Assembly (NCBI GenBank): GCA_037447655.1
Contig: JBBHKE010000672.1
Coordinates: 1 to 64,000, forward strand
Origin: Zygnema cylindricum
Lineage: Eukaryota; Streptophyta; Zygnematophyceae; Zygnematales; Zygnemataceae
Direction: 5' to 3'
Length of the DNA stretch: 64,000 nt
In this document: positions 22,621 to 33,467 of the stretch, in pieces
How positions within the stretch are numbered: position 1 is the first letter of the stretch
Layout: the number at the start of each line of letters is the position of its first letter
The notes under the pieces: model-generated
The model's database searches: none
What the model was told of the DNA's origin: nothing
What the model saw: the letters and a program-made list of their open reading frames with translations, nothing else
Program-made: the position numbers and the translations under genes

Positions 22621-25600
22621 GGTTATGGGCCCACCCTCTAGGGTACCAATCTTTAATGGAACTGGCTTCATATACTGGGAAAGTATGATGATAGGAGCTC
22701 TATGCGAAAAAAGGTTTTGGGGGATAGTGAGTGGACGATTGGGGCGTCCATCAAGTCTTCGAATTCCTCCAGGGTTTAAAGGAAGCAGATTCACCAGGAA
22801 AGAGGATTCACCTTCAACGGAGGAAACAAAGGAAGGAGAGGTGGTGGACAAAGGAAAGGAGAAGGAGGCGACCACACCAATAGCAACTGGTTTAGCATTC
22901 ATGTCACCTATTCCGAGGAACGAGGAGAATGATACTGAAACCTGGGACTTCAACAATATGGCGGCAAAGCACCTTATCCTACGCCATCTCACTTAAGGAC
23001 TTGCATGTCCTCATTTGCAGGTAGAGAGGGCATCCGATCTTTGGATGGCTCTCATAGAGATGTACCGAAGTGGTACGATTCAGCAACAACAGTTGGCTGA
23101 TCAGAAAGTTAAGGAGTATGTATACAAAAGGGGAAATATGTTGGATTTTTGCAATGAGCTTGCTACACTCTTCATGGAGCTAGAGAGTGCGGGTAAAGTT
23201 TTTAGTGAAAAAGAAAAAGTTAACTGTTTACTAATGAAGTTACCTGATGAGTTCGAGAACATAGTCAACCGTGTGCAGGACTTGCCGAACTCAAGGTGGA
23301 TATGGAACTCAGTGGTAGGGATGATTCTCGTTCGAGAGAATACGATTGAGATCCGAAGGGAAGGAAAGAGTGGCCAAGCCTTGGCAACAGCGACCGATTG
23401 GAGGAACAAGGATTCCCGGAAACCAGTCGGAAACTATGGGGGTAGGGAGCAGAAAAAACAGGTTGGCGAGTTCGAACCAAGGGCTCCCAAAGGTTTATGT
23501 CATTTTTGTAAGAAACCGGGGCACTATATGGCAGAGTGCACCAAGCTAACCGAGCTTCGGTTAAAGGAGGGGCAGACCGGTGGTACCCCGAGTGGAAAGA
23601 AAAAGGCCCTTGTCACACAGGTACTTGAGGCGGAATCCGAGGACGAGGACGATGAGCTCCTTTTGGATGAGGAGTTGGAGGCGAAAACTGAGGTTGAAAT
23701 TCCACGAAGGCAGAAATGTGCTTACGGTGGATTGAAAGGTGAAGCAGGCTGGATTATAGATTCAGGTGCCTCAATGCACATGTGTAAGGATAGACACCTG
23801 TTCACTAAGATAAGAAAGATTCCCACCGTAGAGATAGAGTACGGGGATGGGAGGATAGTCACCACTACTCTTGTAGGATCGGTAGATCTGAAAGTGTTAG
23901 TAGAAGGAAAGACATCCATATTAACATTCTCCGATGTATTGTTTATTCCGGAGCTGAACAAAAACCTTATCTCTACATCAGTATTAGATGATAAGGGTTT
24001 TTTCACTAGCACTAGGGAAGGAGTCTTTACTGCTAGTTTTGAGGAGGATGTCTATTTCATTGCTGAGAAAGGTAGCCATGGGATGTTTAGGCAGATCTTA
24101 AGTAATGAAACGAAGAAACTTTATTATGCTGGTGTTCATGATATTATGATGTGGCATAAGAGGCTTGGGCATGTGAATCTAGATAAGTTAAGAGAGATGA
24201 AAAAGATGGGAGTGGTGGAAGGGATTCAGTTCAGTGAGAGTGATGATATAAGTGATTGTAGTGGGTGTGCTCAAGGTAAAGCACACAGATTACCCTTTCC
24301 AAAAACAGCCACCTACAAGGGAGAAAAACTTCTAGATCTAGTACACACAGATATTTGGGGACCGGCTAGAGTGCCCTCACCGGGGGGGAAGAGATTTATG
24401 ATGACTATAACTGATGATTGGTCTCGGTATTCCCGAGTATATTTTTTGAAAAACAAGTCAGAGGCTGAGGACTGTTTTAGACAATATAAAGCATGGAGCG
24501 AAAAACTCCATTAAACTCCAATCAAGAGAGTAAGGAGTGACAATGGTGGAGAGTATACTTCTAACCAGTTTGAGGATTTTTTGAGGGAAGATGGGGTTGA
24601 ACACCAAAAGACAGTTCCAGAAAATCCGGAACAGAATGGGGTAGCTGAAAGGTTAAATAGAACACTAAGTGATAGTGCTAGAAGTATGTTGTCGGATAAG
24701 AAGATAGGAAAAAGGTTTTGGGCAAAAGCAATGAAATGTGCTAATTACCTCAAAAATAGAGTTCTTACTTCAGCTATAAAAGATCAAACACCTTATGAGA
24801 GATGGACAGGCCAGAAACCAGACTTATCTCATTTAAAGGTTTTCGGCAGTCAAGTATTCAGTCTAGATAGTGATCGGTCCAATTGGAAGCTAGATCCTAA
24901 AGGAAAACCGGGATACTTATTAGGATATGATGAGGATGTTAAAGGATATAGAGTTTATGATCTAAAAGGAGAAGATATAATCTTAGTAAAGCATCTAGTA
25001 GTTATGGATGAAGGAAAGTCTGTGGATCCCTTCAAATATACAAAGTCAGTAAAAATCAGATTTGAGTCAGAAAATTCTGATGACTTTGAGCTTCCTAACT
25101 ATCCAGGTTTTAGAGACGATGACATTCTTGCAGGAACAAATCAGACCGAAAAGGACTCGGCTGTGGAAACTCCAGTGACAACTCTACTCGAAGCGGAAGA
25201 CGTGGTGGAAATTGATTTGGAATCAAGGGATAGGGGAGAAGCCGAGTTTGTTCGAAAGAATCCACGAGAACCATCTATTCCGGCCTCAAATTTTGAGGGA
25301 GGGAGGAGAAGTAGCAAAAGACTGCAAGAAAAACAGGTTAATAACAAGGTAACTAAACTATCTCATCAAGATGAACCTCAAACTTATCGAGAGGCGATGA
25401 CTTGTCCAGAAAGAAACCGGTGGAAGACAGCCATCAATGAGGAGATGGCTTCAATCATGGCAGCCGATACTTGGGAGCTGGTGGACTGTCCACCTAACCG
25501 AAAACCAATCGGTTGTAAGTGGGTTTTCAAACTAAAACTGAACCCAGATAACACAATCGAGCGCTACAAGGCCAGATTAGTGGCAAAGGGATTTACACAA

Positions 25601-26959
25601 AAGGAAGGAATTGACTACGAGGAAACCTTTGCAAAGGTGGTCAGATTTCCCTCCGTCCGCATACTTCTCAGTTTAGCAGCGGCGGAAGACATGGAAGTGC
25701 ACCAGATGGACATCAAAACAGCCTTTTTGCATGGAGAATTAGAAGAGGAGATCTTCATGCGACAACCCGAAGGGTTTGTGGAAGAAGGAGAGGAGAGTAA
25801 GGTATGCCGGCTGATTAAATCTCTTTATGGTTTGAAACAGGCGCCCCGACAGTGGAATAAGAAGCTTGATGAGTTTCTTACCGGTCTAGGATATATTCGG
25901 ATCAGCTCAGATCACTCAATCTATGTTTTCGAAGATGAGGAAGGTTTTATATTTATTGCAATTTATGTTGATGATTTGCTTGTTTTAAGTAAATCAATGG
26001 AAAAAATTAATAAACTGAAAACCGATCTTAAGGGGAGATTTGAAATGAAGGATATGGGGGAAGCAAAATATATTTTGGGAATTCAAGTAGAGAGAGACCG
26101 AAAAAGAAAAATTATAAGATTGACTCAAAAGGAAGCAATAGGGAACATGCTTGAAAAATTTCAAATGGATAAAGCTAATAGTTGTACAACTCCAATGGAA
26201 TTGAAGAAGGGAAGTGAGGGGAGTGAGGAAGAAGGAGTCATAGTCTTAGACGAGGAATTATCTCCTGAAGAACAGAAGTTCATGCAGACTATTCCTTACA
26301 GGCAAGTAGTGGGAAGTCTAATCTATTTTATGAATTGTACCCGGCCGGATTTAGCTGCAGCTGTAGGAGTGCTGAGTAGAAGTCTAAATGCTCCCACTAA
26401 GAAGGATTGGGAGGCAGCTAAGAGAGTCCTTAGATACTTGGTAGGAACTAGAGATCTATGGTTGCATTTGGGTGGGGAGAATACTGACATCACTACTTGG
26501 AGTGATGCCAGTTATGGTGATGCTCCGATGAGGAGATGTACTTCTGGATATGTATTATATGTGGGTGATGGGGCTTGCTGTTGGAGTAGCAAAGAGCAAA
26601 AGGTTATTGCTCAGTCCACCATGGAGGCTGAGTATATGGCCTCTTGCTCTGCTGTAAAAGAATTGATGTGGGTCAAGTCTTTGCTTGGTGAGCTTGGTCA
26701 CCTTAAGAGTGGTGTGCATAAAATATTTTGTGATAATCAGGCAGCAATCGCTATTTCTGCCAATCCTAAACACCATTTTAAAGCTAAACACATGGACATC
26801 AGACTCAGCTTTGTTAGAGAGAAAGTAGAAAACAAAATAATCAGTTTAGAGTACAGACCAGATAGTGAGATGGTAGCATATATGATGACCAAACCTGTGC
26901 CTTCCCCTAAGCTAATTTTTTGCAGGGAGAAGTGTGGTCTGAAATTAAAGATTGACTAG
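22601..26959 (+). pseudogene. copia gag-pol polyprotein of element C, two nonsense codons
   Basis: A single frame of 1453 codons starts at the LTR-embedded ATG. It is broken only by TAA at codon 132 (element A has CAA) and TAA at codon 638 (element A has GAA). The order is GAG, zinc knuckle CHFCKKPGHYMAEC, protease DSGASMHMC, integrase (HHCC region, then RSDNGGEY and QNGVAERLNRT), RT with YVDD and RNase H with WSDASYGD, MEAEYMA and CDNQAAI. The RT motif TFAPV reads TFAKV and the C-terminal VADMMTK reads VAYMMTK, probably further damage. No frameshift was found. Confidence 0.92.
22621..22635 (+). promoter_or_regulatory. primer binding site of element C (half-tRNA type)
   Basis: GGTTATGGGCCCACC starts at the base after the LTR. 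It is a perfect complement of the 15-nt GGTGGGCCCATAACC of the anticodon arm of plant initiator tRNA-Met as I recall that sequence. It also encodes gag residues around VMGPP. Confidence 0.75.
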
Positions 26960-26972
26960 AAAATAAGGGGAG

Positions 26973-28021
26973 TGTAGAAACTAATGGTTTTATTAGTATT
27001 TTCTAGGTCTGAAAAGAAATATAGAAGTCGAGGCAGTCTATCTCTAACTTCTCTCTCCAACTCTCAAACTTGTCGCAGTCACTGAGAAATTGGAGAGGAA
27101 GCTAGAGCCATGGCTACCTTGGTTATCCTGAGGTTTACGGGAATTTTATATTAGGGTTTATATATTTAATTAAAATGTATGTGCCGGCGGCAGGATTTGA
27201 TCCTTGTACCTGCCGGCCGGCAGACACGAAGTAGCCGGTAGCCTTAGCCGTTTAATCTAGCGGTAGTGTTACCTAGCACATAGTTTGATAATTATTTACA
27301 TATGTATACAAGCGATAAACCATTTAACTGAAATGAATTACGGGATACATAGATCCAGTAATATATAATGTACGACTTACGGTACGGACAGAAATCAGTA
27401 CCGCGCATTTGTTTCGTAAATGAAACAAATACCGCGCATGTATTTATTACGGCTACGATTAAAGCCGAATTTAATCGGACGGCTGGGATTAGCGCCGAGA
27501 TCGCGGAGGAAGTTTTCGGCGGTTTGTGGCCATCGCCACATCGGATGACGCGTGGCAAAATTCCGTTGGATTGTGGAATCTCCGGAGATTATGGCACCGA
27601 ATCCGGATTTGACATGTGTCGACATTTTGGCCATGTCGTACAATGTCCGTACATAAAGTACACCGGCAGCTTTACTTTTACGTACGGAACTCAATTCTGA
27701 TTGGTTCCGTACATCAGTAGATAGAGTCTGTGAGAGAGATAGGACTTAGAAAAATTAGAAGATAGGACCCCCTCTCCCAGAGAGCTTCTGTACAAAAGGT
27801 CAACTTTGACCCTCCATAACTTACTGCTCAGGGGAGCAAATTCAGAGATTCTTTTTGCTATCGACTCAGGTGAGTCTTGTCTTCACAGGGGTGAAGTTGG
27901 TCAGAGTTTTTGTCTGCCAGGGTGGCAGTTATTTTTGCTTAAACACAAAGGGGTCAGGATTATCCTAGAGGCTTCTTGGAAGCTGTCCACTCTGAGGACT
28001 TATGGAGGTCTCAGAGTTTCA
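26973..28021 (+). repeat. 3' LTR of element C
   Basis: Same length as the 5' LTR with about eight substitutions. It is preceded by AAAATAAGGGGAG and followed by the duplicated TGTAC. Confidence 0.93.
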
Positions 28022-28704
28022 TGTACCCGGTTCACAATGTTTTCACACTCATCGGGTAGTTTCATGAGTAAGCAGTGAACCTTTGCCTTCTTGGTTTCAA
28101 ATTTTCCGGCACACTCTAACTCCATGAAGAGTATAGCCAACTCATTGCAGGAATCGAGCATATTTTCTTCTTTGTGGAAGTATCCATTGATCTTTTGATC
28201 TGCCAACTTTTGATCCTGAATCGTAACGCTTCGGTACATCTCTATAAGCGCATCCCACAGATCGGATGTTGTTTCCACCTGCAAGTGAGGACCTGCGAGT
28301 CCTTGTGTTAGATGACGGAGAACAAATTGCTTGGCCGCCATGTTCATGTAGTCCCAGGTATCGATGTCATTCTCCTCATTCCTCAATGTAGGAGACATGA
28401 AAGCAGATCTGGTTGCTATAGGTGTGGGTTTCTCTTTTTCTTTCCCCTTTTCCATCACGATGCTTTCTCCATCTTTTGAGTCCTCTGATGGCGGTGGATT
28501 TGGTTTCCTACCAAATCTGCTTCCTCCAAACCCTAGAGGGATAGTAGGACTAGATGGGCGCTTTACTCGCCTAATCACGATTCCTCAAAATCTTTTCTCA
28601 CATAAGGCTCCTATTATCATACTCTCCTAGTAGATGAACCCAATCCCATTGAATATAGGCACCCTAGAGGGTGGGCCCATAACCTACAACTCTGAGACCT
28701 CCAT
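28022..28704 (-). pseudogene. gag 5' portion of element B
   Basis: On the minus strand it starts at an ATG at 28704, inside the LTR, followed by the stop that replaces the usual Q codon. It then resembles the gag of C (RVKRPSSPTIPLGFGG, NEENDIDTWDYMNMAAKQFVLRHLTQGLAGPHLQVE). It ends at ...NIVNRVHE where C is inserted and resumes at 21571. The PBS at 28670-28684 is a perfect complement of the same tRNA segment as in C. Confidence 0.85.
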
Positions 28705-29331
28705 TGGTACTCAGAGTAGACTGCTTACTAGAAGCCTCTAGGATAACCTCAATCAAGTGGTCTTTATGTAAGTATTGCGGACACCCTGACAGAATACAGA
28801 CTAACAAGAATACACCCCTTGGAAAAGCACACTCCCTTAAGCTTGTGGCAAAAAGAATCCTTGAATTTGCTCCCCTGAGCAGTAAATTATCAATGGTCAA
28901 AGATGACATTTTATACGGAAGCTCTCTCAAAGAGTGAGGCGGCTACCTCTAATTTTCCTAAGTCCTAAACCCCTCTCTAATCCCTCTTCTATTGAAGTAC
29001 GCAGCTAATCAATTCACTGTACAGTACAGAAAGGTACTTGGCCCGGATTACTTTCTGTACGGCCATTGTACGATATGGCCAAAAAGTCGATGCCTGCCAT
29101 ATCCGGGTTCGACATGGTATGTTTCAGAGAAGTCGCTATCTAATATCATGTTGCCACGTGTCACCCGGTATGGTTGTGACCGCAAACCGCCAAATCGTCC
29201 ATTCTGTAATTCAGGCTTCTCCCTCCGTCGTCCGATTGATATCTCATTAATTCAGAGTCGTCTAAAATACATCTGGTATTTTTCTGACGTAACTATATCT
29301 ATGTGATTGTGGTGCGTTCGTCAGTTAAATG
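28685..29331 (-). repeat. 5' LTR of element B, truncated
   Basis: This matches the inner 647 bp of the 3' LTR at 16862-17880. Homology stops at 29331, in a stretch equivalent to about 17510, so the first 370 bp of the LTR are missing. The sequence changes directly to the gag of F, so the deletion removed both the end of B and part of F. Confidence 0.85.
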
Positions 29332-29335
29332 AACA

Positions 29336-30129
29336 AAGTTAAGCTCCAAAGTGCTTTCCCTCACAAGAATTATCCCCATGGTATTGCTCCAAGTCTATGA
29401 GGAGCCATCCATTCCCTGCATACGGTAAATGATGTTCTCGTACTCATATGGGAGTTTCATGATTATTGTATTAATCTTTCTCTCCTCAGATTCTACGTAT
29501 CCCGCACTAGCAAGCTCAACATATAACGTAGCAATATCATTGCAAAACTCTATCATGCTACCGCCTTTATAAACATAGACCTCTATTTCCCATTTTACTA
29601 ACTGCTGCCTCTATATATTCTCACTCTTATAAATCTCAATTAATGTTTCCTAGATTTCCGAAGACTTGGTTAGATTTAAAAGTATGATAGCAATGGACTT
29701 AGACACATATCTAAGCATGAGATGTTTTGCTATAGTGTTTTTATATTCCTAAATTTTTCTGTCATTTTCTTCAGTTTTTGGTTTAGTTATAACATCCATA
29801 AGTGGATCCGTAGCCGAAAGCCTAGCTCCCATCACCATCAGTGTCCGTTTATCTTTCTCCCCTTTTCCCCCTTCCATGGTGATGATTTTCCCTTCACCTT
29901 CCGTTGCATCGTTACTCCGGTTCGTTCTCTCGAAAGCCCCTGATGATTCTCCATAGTGAGTTCTTCCTAAGCCCGATAGTGGACACCTCACTTGTCTAGA
30001 AACAATTCCCCATAAGTGCTTTTCGAAAAGCAATCCCTTGATCGCGAACTCCCAATAACTAAAGTCTGTTCCATCAAACATAGGCACCCTAGATTGTGGG
30101 CCTATAACTTGAAATTCTATGGGCTCCAT
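29336..30129 (-). pseudogene. gag of element F, truncated
   Basis: Minus strand, starting at the LTR-embedded ATG 30129 (MEPIEFQVIGPQSRVPMFDG). The N-terminal part runs to about residue 120 and is then interrupted by frame changes. Homology to the gag of E continues to the PBS-distal end (CMQGMDGSSWTW-like) at 29336, where it is cut by the deletion at the B boundary. PBS AGTTATAGGCCCACA (30095-30109) has three departures from the perfect tRNA complement. Confidence 0.75.
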
Positions 30130-31318
30130 TGCCACACAGAATTCGCACATCAAAAAAAGCTAATCTAGATAGTTCCCACTCCAAGTTTATATAAACCCAA
30201 ATGATTGACCCCTTGACAATAAGAACTCCATTAAAGCTTCACCTTTGTGAAACAAGACTTTGTGTGTGCTCAGTTCCACCATAGAATGCAAAGTTAGAAT
30301 ATGTGATTTGGATACATTCACCCACTTTGAATTTCCCTTAGAAATGCAGCTACCCAGGCAAGAAAAAACTCTTTTTGATTACACGCGTGTGTACCTTGGA
30401 CTCCCTTGAGTTTGCAACAAAAAGAATCACCGAAAATGGCCAGGTAAATTAATAATCATGGCTGGCCAAAATTTGCTTTTTATACAAGATGCTCTCTGGG
30501 AGAGGCTGCTACCTACCCAAAATTTTCTAAGTCCTAAACCCCTCTCTAATCCCCCTAGTACTGAGGTATGGACAAATCACATTATTATATAGTATATAAA
30601 GGTACAAGTATCGGTGTACTTTTTGTACGGCCATCGTACGACATGGCTAAAAAGTCAACACATGTCACATCCGGACTAGTTCTTATAATCCCCAGAATTC
30701 CTACTTCCAAATGTTATCTCTCCACGTGGCGCTAGGTCACGCCTCGTCAGAAAAAACGATACTGTACAAGAAAGTATAGGTGCCGGAGTACTTTGTGTAC
30801 GGACTTTGTACGACAATGCCATATTGCGACATTTGTCACTTTTGGATTTGTTATCTTCCGTTACGAAGATTCTATAAACCTGTATGATGTTGCTAGGTAT
30901 CATCCGGAGTGGTGGCGTCCACAAACCGCCAAATTGTCATTCAGCAAAGCCGACGCTAACCAGGGCCGTCCGATTTATTTCGGCATTTAATACGCACCGT
31001 CGAAACAAATGTCTGTACTATTTGTTTCGTCCATACTTTAAAGTACAACTGTTTTTATGCCCTATAAATCGTAATCCAGTTAAATGGAAAACCATTCTTG
31101 ATAATATTTAAATATCTACCAAACCCAATATGTCTTAGCACTAGTCTTAGACTAAACGGATAAGGCTAACGGCTACGGGTTACTTGTCGACTCTAGCTCC
31201 TTGTCCTGCCTTTAATCACTACAATAAGTGTGGGGGCTTGGAGAAGGGAGTTAGAGGCAGATTGCCTATGCTTTTTTTCTATACTAAAAAAAACCTGGAA
31301 AATACATAAATATCAACA
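30110..31318 (-). repeat. 5' LTR of element F
   Basis: About 1209 bp, starting TGTTGATATT at 31318 and ending TTTCA at 30110. It lacks about 97 bp near 31188 relative to the 3' LTR, a deletion that removes the T-arm-like half of the stem-loop module. The block with the GTAC hairpin is duplicated (30560-30740 and 30745-30920). GCTCT follows at 31319. Confidence 0.85.
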
Positions 31319-31810
31319 GCTCTTATAGAGATTGAAACTCTGAGACCTCCATTGGCCCTCAGAGTAAGCTGATCCAAAAAAAGCTTATCTAGATAGTGCC
31401 GACTTTAAGTTGATATAAACCTAAATGACTGACCTTTTGACAATCACAAACCCATTAAAGCTTCACCCCTGTGAAATAAGAATTTCTGTGTGCTCAGTTC
31501 CACCACAGAATGCAAAGTTAGAATATGAGATTTGACACATTCACCCACTTTGACTTTCCATTAGAAATACCGCCACCCTGGCAGACAAAAAATCTGACCA
31601 ACTACACCCTTGTGCAGCTTGGACTCCCCTGAGTCTGGAGAAGAATCACTGAAAATGGTCAAGTAAATTGATAGTTATGGCTGGCCAAAGTTTGCCATTT
31701 ATACAAGGTGCTCTCTGGGAGAGGCAGCTACCTACCCAAAATTTTCCAAGTCCTATTCCCCCTCTAAAACTCTATCTACTGAAGTATGGCACCAATTAAA
31801 ATACTGTGTC

Positions 31811-31847
31811 GTACAGAAAAGTACAGGTGCCGGTGTACTTTCTGTAC
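31811..31847. promoter_or_regulatory. GTAC hairpin in LTR of E
   Basis: GTACAGAAAAGTACA and TGTACTTTCTGTAC flank a short GGTGCCGG loop and pair almost perfectly. This is the clearest example of the GTAC hairpin present in all LTRs here. Confidence 0.5.
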
Positions 31848-32232
31848 GGCCATTGTACGACATGGCCAAAATGTCGACACATGTCATATCGGGATTCGTT
31901 TCTGTAATCCTCGGAGTTGCCACAATCCAATGTGGTTTTGCCACGTGTCATTTGATGTGGCGGTGATCGCAAACCGCCAAAATTCTATTCCGCGATCTCC
32001 GCATCCTTCGCTTTCGTTCGATCAAATCCGGATTTCAATCGTAGCCGTCATAAATACTTGCGCGGTATGCTTTATGATGTCAAACAAAATGCGCGGTATT
32101 TATTTCGTAACCATATCGTACTTTGTACTTTATATAACTGTATCTATGCACTACGTATATATTTCAGTTAAATGATAAAGTCTACGTGTAACAAATTAAA
32201 TAATTATCAAACCATATACGTCTTAATACCAG

Positions 32233-32314
32233 CGCTAGACTAAACGGTTAAAGCTACCGGCTATGATTGATTCACAGACCGCAGGTACCAGGATCAATTC
32301 CTGGATCCGTCAAC
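32233..32314 (+). other. LTR stem-loop / tRNA-like module (element E)
   Basis: The inner stem CCAGG pairs with CCTGG around the 7-nt loop ATCAATT, as in a tRNA T-arm. GATCAATTC fits the B-box pattern. TAGACTAAACGGTTAAAGC upstream resembles the D-arm of a class II tRNA. The 5' LTR copy is at 35180-35267. Confidence 0.5.
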
Positions 32315-32523
32315 TAACTTTTTGTAAGAGTACCTAATTTACCCCCTGTCTTCTCTAGAGAGCTTAGGCAGCCATGGCTCTAGCTCCCTATCTAGCCTTC
32401 AGTAACTATAACAAGTGTGGGGGCTTGGAGAGGGGGGTTAGAGGCAGACTGCCTCTACCTTTTTCTATCCTATTTATAGACCTAGAAAATACACATATAT
32501 CAACACTCCCTTTATTTTCTAGT

Positions 32524-33445
32524 CTATTTTCCTTTCAACTCCCACAAAAAAAAAAACGAAAATACTCCCTCCCAATATATATATATATTTTTTTTCTTTT
32601 CTTTTTTCCTTTTCCTTTTATTAACCTTTATGACAATACCCTCACATTTTAGAAGGTCCATTAGATGAGCTGAAATAAACATTCGATCTTGCTGATCACA
32701 TATTTTATTAAGCATCCCAATTTTCATAACCCCGAGCAAAGATTTTATCCACCTCATCACTTTTTCATCCACACACAACCCGATTTCTCTCTTGCAATCC
32801 AAACAGCCAGCCCCATCTCCAATCTGCAACATATACCCGGATGATAACCATTTTACAGGCACATCTTCACAAGCGACATCACACCAAGTAGTGATGTCAA
32901 ATCCATCCACCTCCAAATATTGCCAAAAAACACTAGTCCCCACTAAGTTCCTCATAAGATCTACATCTTCCGTACACATAATTTTATCCATGATAACAAC
33001 CCTATTTTCTGAACTTCCCTCACTCTCTCCCATGGAATTCTTTCCACTATCACTTTCTATTTTAATTCCCAATAAATATTTCTTCTCCCCAAAACCTTTA
33101 ATCAAATATTTCTCTTCTCCCCTATCCTTTAAAACCTCTTTGAGTTTCACTTCTCCCCTTTCCTCGAAATCTGTTGAAGTCTCCCTTTCCGACCAGTTTA
33201 CTGTTTCCCTATTATCTATAAAATTATCGTCATTAATTTTATCTTTCCTGTTTTCACTTATGGATCCTAGATCTGACTTTCTCATTTCTAAGTCATACAC
33301 TCTACACTCCTCGACATCCTCAAGTACCTCCTCTCTCTTTACTACCGTTATACCTCCAAAAGCACACTGTTGCTTTCGTGGAATTTCTGTGTGCTTTTCA
33401 AACAAGGGCATTCCTCCATATAATGACCCGGTTCCCTATAAAAGA
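32524..33445 (-). pseudogene. second ORF of element E: knuckle end plus RT/RNase H remnant
   Basis: It begins with a degenerate zinc knuckle (CFFYREPGHYMEECP, second cysteine replaced by Tyr). It then stays open to the LTR, giving at least 295 codons. The middle is charged and unlike known copia domains (ERETSTDFEERGEVKLKEVL). A stretch EKKYLLGIKIES resembles the RT segment AKYILGIQMER, and FDITTWCDVACEDVPVKWLSSGYMLQIGDGAGCL resembles RNase H. The lysine-rich C-terminus is followed by IYIYWEGV. Element F carries the same fusion, so it pre-dates both insertions. Confidence 0.7.
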
Positions 33446-33467
33446 AGCAAACCCCCTTTTTCAATGC

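Larger units (their letters stand above)
21572..28021 (+). mobile_element. Ty1/copia LTR retrotransposon C, full length and young
   Basis: LTRs of 1049 bp at 21572-22620 and 26973-28021 differ at about eight positions. Both begin TGTAGAAAC and end GTTTCA. The target duplication TGTAC lies at 21567-21571 and 28022-28026, in the gag of element B on the opposite strand. The internal region holds PBS, one long gag-pol frame with two nonsense codons, and a polypurine tract. C is the innermost level of the nest. Confidence 0.95.
16862..29331 (-). mobile_element. degenerate copia element B, split by element C
   Basis: In element order: truncated 5' LTR 28685-29331, PBS 28670-28684, gag 28022-28704, element C (21572-28021) inserted with TGTAC duplication, remainder of gag-pol 17894-21571, 3' LTR 16862-17880. 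Several stops and frameshifts show it is old. The left flank is CATAT. The right flank is lost together with the start of the 5' LTR. Confidence 0.85.
13598..31318 (-). mobile_element. non-autonomous copia element F, split by J and by B+C
   Basis: Target duplication GCTCT lies at 13593-13597 and 31319-31323, within the gag of G. In element order: 5' LTR 30110-31318, gag 29336-30129, then B (16862-29331) inserted in the zinc-knuckle codons. Next come an acidic segment 16630-16861, solo LTR J (15595-16629), the RNase-H-derived ORF 14932-15594 and the 3' LTR 13598-14903. Protease, integrase and most of RT are absent, as in element E. A deletion at the right B/F junction removed part of gag. Confidence 0.85.
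31333..32505 (-). repeat. 3' LTR of element E
   Basis: 1173 bp, TGTTGATATATG at 32505 to GTTTCA at 31333. It contains one GTAC hairpin block (31811-31847), the stem-loop module (32233-32314) and the CCATGG site near 32372. The adjoining tract CTAGAAAATAAAGGGAG is the polypurine tract. Confidence 0.8.

Noticed and set aside
28664-28937. Small frames on both strands in the B LTR
   Set aside because: They coincide with LTR sequence and recur in non-coding LTR copies.
32524-33411. Host gene of unknown function (295 codons)
   Set aside because: It lies between copia LTRs next to a polypurine tract and shares RNase H-like segments with copia, so it is part of element E.
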